DNA from: Seminavis robusta | Lineage: Eukaryota > Bacillariophyta > Bacillariophyceae > Naviculales > Naviculaceae | Direction of reading: 5' to 3' | Assembly: GCA_903772945.1 (NCBI GenBank) | Contig: CAICTM010000029.1 | Span: 1-64,000, forward strand | DNA: 64,000 nt | Shown here: positions 47,894-58,690 of the stretch, one piece after another | Layout of the letters: every line of letters starts with the position of its first letter | How positions within the stretch are numbered: position 1 is the first letter of the stretch | Program-made: the position numbers and the translations under genes | Notes under the pieces: model-generated | Database searches by the model: none | What the model was told of the DNA's origin: nothing | The model's input: only the letters and a program-made list of their open reading frames with translations

Positions 47894-50352
47894 ATGATGT
47901 TCATTAAGAGTGCTGCCATCTTCGTGATGGCCGTTGTGCCAGCTGCGGCTTTCGTGCCTGGTGCTTCCTTCGGCATGCCCAAGGTGAGTAGACTTCCTCC
48001 TCGTGGATGAAAGATCTTACCAAGGACGAGTTTCGTTGAAAAGTGTTCTGATCCATCAGTTTTCTTTTTTATCTATGTAGACTTCTTTGAAGATGGGCGA
48101 GCCCCAAGCTGTCGACAAAGCCACAGCTTCTTCCGCCGAACAACGTGAAGTCGATCTCGATTTGTACCGAAACATTGGTATTATGGCACACATCGACGCT
48201 GGAAAAACGACAACCACTGAACGTATCCTTTACTACACTGGAAAATCCTACAAGATTGGAGAGGTACATGAGGGAGGCGCCACAATGGACTGGATGGAAC
48301 AAGAGCAAGAACGTGGTATCACCATTACTTCTGCCGCCACCACCTGTTCCTGGAGAGACCACAGAATCAACATCATCGACACTCCCGGTACGTGTTTTTT
48401 TTTAATACAATCAATTTTCAGTCTACATCGAGAGCAGTGAAGCTAATGATTTTGTTTTGGATTTTACAATAACAGGTCACGTTGATTTCACTTTGGAGGT
48501 CGAACGTTCCTTGCGAGTTCTTGATGGAGCCGTGGCTGTGTTTGATGGTGTGGCGGGTGTTGAACCTCAGACTGAAACAGTTTGGCGTCAAGCTGATAAA
48601 TACAAGGTCCCTCGCATGTGTTTCTTGAACAAGATGGATCGCACAGGTGCCAACTTTTACTACTGTGTCGACACTATTGTTGATTTGCTGGCTGCCACTC
48701 CTATGGTCCTTCAATTGCCAATTGGAACCGAGGCTGACTTCCTTGGAGTTATTGACTTGGTCAAAATGGAGGCTATTGTATGGCGTGGGGAGGATCTTGG
48801 AGCATCTTATGATGTCATCCCACTTGATGAATGCAACGACATTCCGTTGGTTGACGATGCACTGAAGGCGAAGGCTGCTGAATACCACGAAAAACTCGTT
48901 GAACTTGCTGTTGAGCTAGATGAAGATGTTCTCATGGACTACCTTGAGGGAAACATGCCTGATGTCCCAACTTTGAAGAGACTTATCCGTCAGGGAACTC
49001 TCAACCTTGAATTCGTCCCAGTCTTGACCGGAACAGCCTTCAAGAACAAGGGAGTTCAGCCTCTGCTTGATGCTGTTGTGGATTACATGCCTTCCCCACT
49101 TGAAGTCGAGGCCATCGCTGGTTTGACTGAAGATGGCGAAGAAACTGTCCGATTGTCCTCAGACGCCGAGCCCTTGTCTGCTCTTGCCTTCAAGGTTGCC
49201 AACGATCCTTTTGTCGGATCTTTGACTTTCACTCGAATCTACTCAGGTGTCATGGAAGCCGGAACTAGCGTCTACAACTCTGTCAAGGGAAAGAATGAAC
49301 GTGTTGGACGTATGCTTCAAATGCACGCCAATGACAGAACAGAGATCAAGTCAGCTGTTGCCGGTGACATTGTTGCTTTGCTCGGACTGAAAGATACAAC
49401 CACAGGAGAAACTTTGTGCTCCAAAGACGACCCTGTTATTCTTGAGAAGATGGACTTCCCAGAACCTGTCATCAAGGTCGCCGTAGAACCCAAGACCAAG
49501 GGGGATCAACAAAAAATGTCAGAAGCTCTTGTCCGTCTTGCTGCCGAAGATCCATCTTTCCGATTCTCACGTGACGAAGAATCTGGCCAGACCATCATCG
49601 AGGGTATGGGAGAATTGCACTTGGAAATTATTGTCGACCGTATGAAGCGTGAATTCAACGTTGAGGCCAACGTGGGTGCACCACAAGTGTCTTACCGCGA
49701 AGCAATTACAACCGCATCTGAAATCGACTACACTCACAAGAAACAGTCTGGAGGATCAGGTCAGTATGCTCGTGTCAAGCTCATCTTTGAGCCAAAGGAT
49801 ATGGCTGAAGAAGGAGGTATGGACTTTGAATTCGAATCTGAGATCAAGGGAGGTTCAGTGCCAAGGGAATACATTCCCGGTGTGCAAAAGGGTATTGAAT
49901 CCGTCCTTGGGCAAGGTGTCGTTGCTGGATACCCCGTGTTGGGGCTCAGGGCCAAGCTTATTGATGGTGCTTACCACGATGTCGATTCATCCGTCATGGC
50001 TTTCGAAATTGCCGGACGTGCTGCCGCTCGCGAGGGTCTCCGCAAGGCCAAGGCCCGTCTCATGGAACCTCTCATGCAAGTTGACATCACAACACCCGAA
50101 GAGTACATGGGAGATATCCTCGGAGACATCAACTCTCGTCGTGGTATGGTCGGTGACCTTGGCGAACGTGGAAATATCAAGACTATTGCTGCTCAGGTTC
50201 CACTTGCAAATATGTTCCAATACGTGTCTACTCTTCGGTCCATGAGCAAGGGACGTGCTAACTACTCGATGAAGCTCGCCAACTACGACTTTGTTCCCCC
50301 CAATGTTGAGGAGGAATTGAAGAAGGGATTCGTCTTGGCGGAAGAAGATTAA
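47894..50352 (+). CDS. Elongation factor G, plastid-targeted
   Basis: Three exons, 47894-47983, 48081-48387 and 48476-50352, give 757 residues. The first exon encodes a hydrophobic signal peptide ([16 protein letters not shown]) followed directly by AAF/VPG, the Phe-containing motif that marks plastid import in diatoms. The GTPase motifs are all present: [13 protein letters not shown] (P-loop), [11 protein letters not shown] (switch I), IDTPGHVDF (switch II) and [10 protein letters not shown] (G4). Domains II-V follow without gaps, with the domain IV/V signatures [14 protein letters not shown] and [18 protein letters not shown]. It moves tRNA and mRNA through the plastid ribosome. The sequence is much closer to bacterial/plastid FusA than the mitochondrial copy at 58.7-61.2 kb. 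An AATAAA-like signal (TAAATAAAAATATTG) follows the stop. Confidence 0.93.
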
Positions 50353-51206
50353 ATAAAAATATTGTAAAACGGTTTTATCACTACATGTACTGTACATCTT
50401 CCTTGAAAGCTGTTGCTTTTTCGCTGGCCAGTTGAGCCCAAAGTAAGGACGTGCTAACTACTCGATGAAGCTGGCCAACTACGACTTTGTTCCCCCCAAT
50501 GTTGAGGAGGAATTAAAGAAGGGATTGGTCTTGGCGGAAGAAGATTAAATAAAAATATTGTAAAACGGTTTTATCACTACATGATTCTGTACATCTTGTT
50601 GCTTTTTTGCTGGCCAGTTGAGCCCGAAGGAAAACTGGCCTTCGATAATAAGATTGAAAAAGGATTGACGAAGTCCAACAACAATGCTGTGGCTTCGGCT
50701 TCGTCTCGACCTGGTTCCGGTGTGCGTCTTGAGTTTAAATCCCGACCACTCTATTTTAGTACGACCCAAAAGGGTCCAGGTTTTCCAGATAGTTGAGGTA
50801 AAAAAGTGTTGACACAACAAATTTAAGTCAAAATTAACTTTAACCCAAACTTTACCTGATCCACCTGTCTTGATGAACCAAAAGGCACAACGAGCACAAC
50901 ACGAAAACCGCCGTGTGAGTGGTACAACGAGGGGTCGCGATGGCGAGGAACCGACAGGATCCACCTATTACTATCAATCCAGTTATCACAACAACAAAGC
51001 ATCCCCTTCTGTGCGTCCTCTGTTAGCCAACTATTTCCATTCCAGACCCAGCTAGAGGTTTCGTTAGGTCATTCAAGTTGGTGAATCGAAAATCGAATCG
51101 ACTGGCCCTAAAGGCGTAGCGGTCGAGGCGTCTTCCACTCTGGATACCCCTGGGTGGTGAACGTGCAATGGGACCAGATTCTGGAGTTTAGATTATCTAT
51201 CTGAAA
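50353..51206. other. Intergenic with duplicated EF-G 3' end
   Basis: The first 280 bp carry the extra copy of the EF-G tail (next entry). The rest holds a 60-codon plus-strand frame (50873-51055) of polar composition with no domain. That frame could be a small gene or 5' exon but is not supported enough to call. Confidence 0.4.
50447..50630 (+). pseudogene. Tandem duplicate of the last codons and 3' flank of plastid EF-G
   Basis: The segment starting GGACGTGCTAACTACTCGAT at 50447 repeats 50251-50446 with a period of 196 bp. It covers the last 33 codons, the stop, the AATAAA-like site and about 90 bp of 3' flank. Differences are few: CTCGCC to CTGGCC, TTCGTC to TTGGTC, one GAA/GAG swap of no effect on reading frame and a roughly 10-bp loss near 50600. 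It has no start or promoter of its own, so it is a dead gene fragment, probably recent. Confidence 0.9.
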
Positions 51207-54200
51207 ATGCCTCCTCATCAGCAACGTGATAGCAGTCCCTGCAGCGTGACGAAGAAACCTGAGAAATGGCCAACCAATCCGAGGGACCGAAGCCCCCTTT
51301 GTCGAACGCCGCCTCCCCCCACTATGAACGAGATTGAGGCTGCTTTCACAGAAAGTGCTGTTGCTGTTGCAGCAGTGGAACGCGAAAGCAGAGCACAAAC
51401 TCCTCGGAGAAAAGGCCACAATTTGCGTCCTGAAGCTACTTCTGCGACTGGCGCCTCTACTCAAGGAGTGCCATTGCCGCCCTCTGGGTATGTGCCGTTT
51501 ATGGGGTATATGGACGAGCAAGGAATTATTCACGCCGACAAATCACAAGATAGTTCCAAAGGTGCTGAAGGCGATGAAAAATCCATTAGTGGGTCCTCCA
51601 CACCGAACAAAATGAGTAAGGACGAAAGGAACGAGAAACCTATTAGCGTGGAAGATGTTCTGCAAGCATCGCTGCAGTTTGATAGATCTCATCCGGAAAG
51701 GCGCTTCTCTTCCAGTCTGGACCATTTCTACTCCTCCTCCACACGACAATTATACCCCAGTCTGGAAGATGTAGGAAACCCACCGGATGGAGTGCAGCCA
51801 ATGCGCACGCAATCGCAAGATTCTCAGAGACAAGATTCTGTGCGAACCACGTGCGATGATGTTTTGGCTAGCGCAACGAGCAACTATGTAGCAGCTGCTG
51901 CTGCCGCTGCCGCCGCTTGTTTGGTACCAGAACCACCCGGCCAAGAGGAATTCGCAATACCAGCCGAGGCATACAGAGCAAACGACAATAATCATGACGA
52001 CGAAGACGACGTCAAGATTGGGCCTGCCAGTGCGGAAAGAAACAGCCCCCCGCCGACTTATGCTGTAGCCTCCGTAGATCATTCAATGTCATATGCTTCA
52101 GCAGAAGCCACAGTTTTGGGGACAAGTGAGACTCCAGAGGAAGCGCTCCTGGCGAAGCTTGCTGCTGAAGACGAAGAGCTGCTTGCTCTAAAGAGATCCG
52201 CGTATGCGGGAGGTGGGGGCGGCTTCGATGACAGAGCAGCCCTTCAGCACCCTTCCTACGCTGCTGATCAACAGGCAACAGTAGTAGCCATCACGGAACA
52301 TGACGTACATCCCTCGGATATCTCTGCTGTCCGGGCTGAACTAATCGGAGAAGAATACAACAGCGTTCCCGCCTATTCTTCCACTCCTGCAGCGGCCTCT
52401 GCAGCGTACGCGTCACCGCAGGGTGTAGCATCTTTCAACGCCACTGCAGCATCAAGCTATGAGAGCGGTGTTGCAGTTGCTTCTCATGTGGCGTCTGCGA
52501 CATCGGAGACACACGCAGTAATGGCAGTGGAAGAACCCGGCTACGCCGTGGTAGATAGCGAAGCGCGAGTGCTTGGCAGCGGAGATGGATGGAATGCTAG
52601 CCTGCCGGGAGAAGCCACGGTGATGAATGAAGATTCGTATGTTCCTTATGAAGAGAGAAAATTACCGGCCGTCGCTACGCGGCAAGATCAGTTCACCGAG
52701 GTTCATAGCGCTCCAGCTGTCGCGGTGGCTCAGGGGGGTGCTGCTGTGGCGCAGAGTGAGGCCACATTTGACGTCCTGTACAGTGAGCCAGGGGCGGCAT
52801 ATGCCCAGAATGGATCAGGGGTCGCAGTGGCTCAGAGTGAAGCAGGATTTGCTGTGGCACAGGGTGAACCAGGGGTCGCAGTGGCTCAAAGTGAAGCTGA
52901 TTATGCTGTGGCTCACAATGAACCAGAAGTTGCTTTCGCCCAGAGCAATGCTGCTTATGCTGTGGCGCAGAGCGAACCAGGCGTTGCTTTCGCCCAGAGC
53001 AATGCGGCCTATGCTGTGGCTCAGGGTGAACCCAGTGTTGCGGTCGCCCAGAGTGATGCGGCTTATGCTGTGGCTCACAGTGAACCAGAAGTTGCTGTCG
53101 CCCAGAGCGATGCTGGTTATGCTGTGGCGCAGAGCGAACCAGGTGTTGCTTTCGCTCAGAGCGATGCTGCTTATGCCGTCGCTCACAGTGAACCAGGTGT
53201 TGCTTTTGCCCAGAGCGATGCTGCCTATGCTGTTACTCAAGGTGAATCCAGTGTTGCTGTCACTCAGGGCGATGGTGCTTATGCTGTGGCTCAGAGCGAA
53301 CCAGGTGTTGCTTTTGCTCAGAGCGATGGTGCCTATGCTGTGGCTCACAGTGAACCAGGAGTTTCTGTTGCACAGAGTGATGCTGCCTATGCTGTTGCTC
53401 AAGGTGAATCCGGTGTTGCTGTCACTCAGGGCGATGCTGCTTACGCTGTAGCTCAAGGAGAACTAGGCGCTGCAGTTGCTCAGAGCGATGCTGCTTATGC
53501 TGTAGCTCAAGGAGAACTAGGTGCTGCAGTTGCTCAGAGCGATGCTGCTTATGCTGTAGCTCAAGGAGAACTAGGTGCTGCAGTTGCTCAGAGCGAACCT
53601 GGTGTTGCTGTGGCTCACAGTGAGGCTGCTTACGCTGTAGCCGAGGACCAAGCGGAGGTTCTAGGCATATCTGATGCACAGTATTATTCGCATGACACTT
53701 TCGGGACCTCCAACGGGGTTGCGTACGGTGACGAACAAGCTGAAGTTGTTGAAATAGCCGAGGAGTACCATCCTGCTGAAATTTCAGGCAATGAGGCACA
53801 GGCTGAGCTTGTGGGAGTGGAGGCTGGTGCGGCCGCCGTGGCTGTGCTTGATGGCAACAGTGCCGAGGGACCGGCTGGTGGGATCCAGGCCGCAACCGTC
53901 GTAGGCTATGAAGACGCAGACGGCGTTGTTAGCTCCCCTGGGGTTTCTCGTGCTAGCAGTTGTGGTCTGCCAACACCAGAGCGCATCACACCGACGACTG
54001 CACGTGCGTTCAGCGCACCATCAGCAGTGGGTACACGGATAGATCCGGTTGGTACTCCGCTCACTCAGGCTACCGCCGAATTAGACACAGTTGTTGAAGA
54101 GGATTGGATGAGGACGCCGTCCTTCAGAGGCGACCCATCTGAACAGCCCGTCTTTGTGATGCAACCACCAGTGGACGGCGACGCACAGACCCCGGCTGTT

Positions 54201-56181
54201 GCAGTAACTTCGCTTGATGCTTACGCGAGTGCTCCAGCCCCATTTTATGATGATACCGATTGTCGGTCTCCCCTTGTCAACTCACAACCGGCAGTGGCCG
54301 TCGAGTCAATCAGTGCGTATTCCAGTGCTCCAGCTCCAGAGTTCGATGAAACCGATTGCCGCTTTGTCAACCGACAACCTGTCGAACCAACAATATCTTT
54401 GAGCGAGAACGAATCAAGCCAGATACCCGAGCCTGAAATGCCTGCTCCAAGATCCTTCCATTCAACGGGTGCGGCAAGCGACGCAGGAAGTGTTGGTTCG
54501 ACAGCATCAATGTCAACTTCGACAACTCGAGGTGGATTTCAGAAGGTACGTTGATTGTGGTTAACTACTAGAGGCGTTCGCAAGTTGTGCCCAGTCCAGA
54601 AGCGTCCTGACAAGATTTCATCTTTTTGCCTCAGATTTCAATCAGTTTGGCTCGTGGTATGGAAATGCTGTTTGGTGACTCGAAGCCGACAAATGGTAAA
54701 AGAGGTCAGGACTCCAACACTGTTTCGCTTGCTAAGTCGGTGTTGCCAAGAGAGCTGCTGCCATGGTCCGTTATTCACAGCGAAGCCACGAACATGTGGG
54801 TTGCCACCGTCAACACCAATCAAAAGGCACTTGACAGCAAGAACGTTATTGAAGCATCCAAATCTTTGAGGGCCTTCTCAGTATTGACTGAGCAACAAGC
54901 AACGTGCCTGGCAAAGGCATGGTCTCCACCCCGTATGCATGCATTCAACAAGAACCCTGCCTGCCATATATGTAAGGCCAAGTTCGCTGTCTTCAGGAGA
55001 GCTTGCCACTGTCGCAATTGCGGGGTAGCTGTTTGCTCGAGTTCCAGTTGCTCTAGACCCTGGCCGGCCAAGATGTGCCCAGAGACGTATAACATCAAGA
55101 AGGAATCCTTTCTGAATGTGTGTGCTGCTTGTGACTTTTTATGCACATCCTTCCGCCTGGCACTGTTAGAAGGTGATCGAGACAAGGCCATAGCCCTACA
55201 CGCAACAGGTAAGCATTTTATGGTTTCTTCCATCAGTCCGGGTGTAGGGCAAGATAACATGGGACTTACAGTGTCTTCCTCAATGCAGGCAACATAAATG
55301 TGGTGACCCCATTTGCAAATGTGAAGGGTGAACTCTTGTAAGTCATGTGCTTGTCAACAAAGCAGCTAATGTGTGTCATGTCTCTGCTGCCCTGACCTCG
55401 CTGGCCCTTGTTGTCGTGATCAATGTAGTTATCCGGTTCATGTAAGTATTCTTTGCGTGTGCAGTATCATGGCACTACAAGAGTCTCACTCCTGGTTTCA
55501 TGTTCATCTTTTTCATCGCAGTGTGCGGCACTTGGAGGAAATCTTGAGTTGCTGAAGTGGCTCGTCGATGAGAATTGCTGCCCCATCAAGTCTGTCAGAG
55601 TTAGTGGACGGTGCCGTGACTCATCAAACAGCTTCACTGAGATTGCCACGTCAAAGGGCCGCTCGCTGCTTGGAATCGCACTGGAGAACAGAAATGTCGG
55701 CATTGTGAGGTACCTTGTCGTCGACAAAGGAATCCAGTTATCAGGGGAAAAGGACATTACAATGGATACGCTTTGTCGAAATCTTGACCTTGTGCTTCGG
55801 CTGCTTCCAGAGGAAGTGGCAACTGGAAACAGTGCATCTGGCGCAGACGTTCCGATCCCCTCTATTCATCATGAAGTTTTGACCGATGAGCAAGCCCCTT
55901 GTCATGATGACAACTTGAGAGGGCTGGATGCTGCTTCCGACGGATCTGTCAGCGATGTGAGTTTTCTTTTCAATCTTTTGCCTGCCTTCTCTTGCCCGTG
56001 CTCACATTTTTGGTTCAAACAACACTATTAATAGGCATGCATCATCTGTTTTGATCACAGCATAGATTGTGTAGCAACACCCTGTGGACATCAAGTATGT
56101 TGCTTGGAGTGCTCTACGAATATCACACGATGTCCTGTGTGCGCGGTTGGATGCTCATTTATGAGAGTGTTTAGGCCTTAA
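51207..56181 (+). CDS. FYVE-like zinc finger / ankyrin / RING protein 2 with a large 18-residue repeat domain
   Basis: Six exons, 51207-54545, 54635-55208, 55289-55337, 55429-55441, 55522-55956 and 56035-56181, give 1518 residues. Exon 1 (1113 residues) is an Ala/Val/Ser-rich disordered region holding about 14 tandem 18-residue repeats. Exon 2 carries the FYVE-like finger at about 1220-1280 (CHICKAKFAVFRR, CHCRNCGVAVC, CAAC). Exons 3-5 form ankyrin-like repeats (NINVVTPFANVKGEL, then YPVH/CAALGGNLELLKWLVD). The last exon is a RING finger (CIICFDHSIDCVATPCGHQV, CPVC). Exon 4 is only 13 nt, but skipping it breaks both the frame and the YPVHCAALGG motif conserved in the paralogs. The RING suggests ubiquitin ligase activity. 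It is the largest of three family members here and ends 296 bp from the convergent third. Confidence 0.87.
52851..53633 (+). repeat. In-frame 54-bp minisatellite encoding 18-residue units
   Basis: Thirteen clean units plus one extended one with consensus AVAQSEPGVAFAQSDAAY. The earlier units vary (Q/H at position 4, EP/ES/EL, F/V), while units 12-14 are nearly identical in DNA (GCTGTAGCTCAAGGAGAACT...), indicating recent expansion at the 3' side. Each unit keeps the frame, so copy-number change would only lengthen or shorten the protein. Confidence 0.9.
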
Positions 56182-56477
56182 CGGACTACACAGCTTTTTA
56201 CTTTTCACAGTTTTGTAAACTAGTTCTAAATTCTTAGCCAAACTCTCTAGCCAGCAAAATTTCGTGCTCGGCTAGCTGCTCGTAGCTGCGGTGGTTCTAC
56301 TTCTGTGGTGGCCAGAAAACTTCAAAGTGTGGATGGTGATGAGTAGCTGGGTTTCCTTGGCATGTGTGCTGTCCGAGCGCCAAACTGGGCACACGCTCCA
56401 CAAAGAATGGAATGAATATAAATGGATGGGAGCAAGAACGGCTGTCTTGTCTCTCTGGTTTCTCGTCCGTCTTGGCT

Positions 56478-57885
56478 TTAGCATTTGATTATTCGCAGAA
56501 CAGTGCATTTCTTCTTGCAAAATGGACACACAGCAAGCCTTCCACCGCACTCGGCACAGCAAAGCTGGTGTCCGCAAGGCTGCAAAACGCAGTCCATTCC
56601 TCGTTCACAACAAAGAGTGCACTTAACACAAGTAAGTAGTAGGAGTTGAGATTTGATTCAATTTCGCGGAAGGAGCAAAGGAACCAAAAGTGAGTGGCAC
56701 ATCATTATTTGTATAAAGACGATAGACGGACGGGCCATGCCTTCACTTCCACTCATTGCTTACCGCATTCTCGACGGTGGCCACGGAACTTTCACTGGTT
56801 TCTACGGTTGCCAAGACCTTGTTCATAATGGCAGACTCGGGTCCACCAGGGACGAACCCCGACTTCAAAAGTGCCTCTAGTGTTCGAGCCGACAAGCTTG
56901 GGTCATGCAGATCTAGAATGGAAATGCCTTTGTGCACCAGGTACATCAGAATATCTAGTTTGGGTTTGCCTGTCATGGCCAGATCAATCAAAGTCCTGTC
57001 TGACGATGTTTTGACAGAGAGCATGCTGTCAGATTTTGGATCTCTCTTGACCGAAATGGGACATAGCTTTTTGTCCACTAGCCATTTGAGCAGCTCCAAG
57101 TTCCCGCCTAACGTACAGGCATGTACTGGAAACAAGGATTCTCCTCTAATGTCTGCAAAGCAAGTGCGCAGATTGACATTGCCACTCTCGTAGATTTGTG
57201 TGGCGTCATGGTAGCGTCCCTTGAGCAAGGCAAAACAGAAGGCATTGCTCAGCCAAATGCAGCTGGTGCACAGTCGGACGGTTTGTGCCTGGTAATCTCC
57301 TTTTAAGTAAGTCTTCGGAACGCCCCGTTTGATCCACCGAGGGCTGCATTTGTCACAGACACAAACACCACAATTTCGGCAATTGTATGGGCGTTGTTTG
57401 GCACTGAATGTGTCGTTGCAAATGAAACAGCCGTCGCGTGGTTCGTCCATTTTCGGAGGGCTGTATGTTTTGCAGAACTGTTTGGCTTCTGCCTCTGAGG
57501 CAAACTCGAATTGAGAGTACCGAGGTCTGTTCAGATCGCTGTGACTGTCGGAGTGACGGTAGATGGTTGCGATCCAACAGGACGACGGCAAGCTGTAGTG
57601 AACCGAGGAGGGATGAAGCACTCGCTTCTTAATTTTGTCGAGGGGCATGTATTGGACGTCAAAATTGCCGGTGCCATCAGAAGTCGCAAGTTGAGCTAAG
57701 GCAGCCGAGCTCTGATGAGTCGGGCGCTTGGCCCGTTTGGCCAGTGGAAGGGCTTGCATCTTGTTTTCGTCAGTCTCTTTTTGGGGTGAAAGCGCTTTTC
57801 TGTCGCAGATCAAGGGTCGCCTTATCGAACCATCAATATCAAACGGAGTGATGAGTCGAGTCGGCAGGCCACCACCAGAAGCCAA
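56478..57885 (-). CDS. FYVE-like zinc finger / ankyrin / RING protein 3
   Basis: Two exons, 57885-56764 and 56621-56478, give 421 residues, much shorter than its paralogs because the disordered head is only about 140 residues. The FYVE-like finger lies at about 150-210 (CFICNDTFSAKQRPYNCRNC, GVCVCDKC, CTSC). The ankyrin-like part reads LFPVHACTLGGNLELLKWLV and LIDLAMTGKPKLDILMYLVH. The last exon is the RING finger (CTLCCERGMDCVLQPCGHQL, CPFC). The intron before the RING exon falls at the same position and phase as in proteins 1 and 2. The finger's basic pocket is even less FYVE-like (YNCR), so it may have lost lipid binding. The start at 57885 is the first ATG of the frame. Confidence 0.86.
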
Positions 57886-58690
57886 AGGTAATCAAAGATG
57901 ATCTGGCCCCTAGCCTGCACTCGCTGTTACGTTCTTCTACCTGTAGCAGCTAGTTTGTTTGCTCTCTCTCATCAGTTGTGCTGGTCAACGTCGACGGGAA
58001 CCTTGAACCTTGCTCCAAGAGAGGCTTTCGCTCTTGATGGAACACATTCGTGCGATTTCAGAATGGCCTCTCGGTGGCGATTGTTCGATTCGGATTTTAT
58101 TCGAATAGGAAGACGAATGATTCAATCGAATCGACTAGATTGTATTCATTTCGTAGAAAAGTACGAGAGAGCCTCGGTACGTGTCAATCAACATGAATCT
58201 TCCACGGCCTGCTGGTTGACAACTCGAGGAAATAGCTGTGAAAATACAAAAAGTATCAAAGCATTCCATTTCAGAACCCTTCTCTGATTGGGGCTTCTCG
58301 ATATCGTTGCCTCGCTCTATGATAGTGTTGCCAACATACCGTCGGTATGGATAGCTACTTGTAGCATTCTAAAGGCTGTACCGGTGCCAACGTAGCCGGT
58401 TAGCGAAGATTGAAACTGAAAGGCATGGAGTTGCCGTTGCCATCGGTGGTACCGGGTACCTTCTGCTGGTACCGGTACCGGTGCATCTACCGGTTCGATT
58501 GTCGCAGAAAGTCCTCCCCGAGTACCACCCTGCCGGTACCGGTAGACTACGTGTACCCCGTGGTCTCGCCGGCTTCTACCTTCTTTCTGCCATCTAAAGC
58601 GGCAGAGCAGAGAAGAATAAGCGAAGCTGGCTGTTGTCTATCTTGCAGTATTAGTTTAAAAATCACAGGCACCAGCGTCTCAAAAACCTA
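57886..58690. other. Intergenic, rich in GGTACCGG palindromes
   Basis: A 0.8-kb gap upstream of protein 3 and downstream of mitochondrial EF-G. The 58440-58550 part is almost entirely GGTACCGGTACCGGTG-type sequence. A 129-codon frame at 57898-58287 has no recognisable features and is not called. Confidence 0.4.

Noticed and set aside
50873-51055. 60-codon polar frame upstream of FYVE-like protein 2
   Set aside because: Possible small gene or 5' exon, but without a domain, splice logic or relative it cannot be supported.
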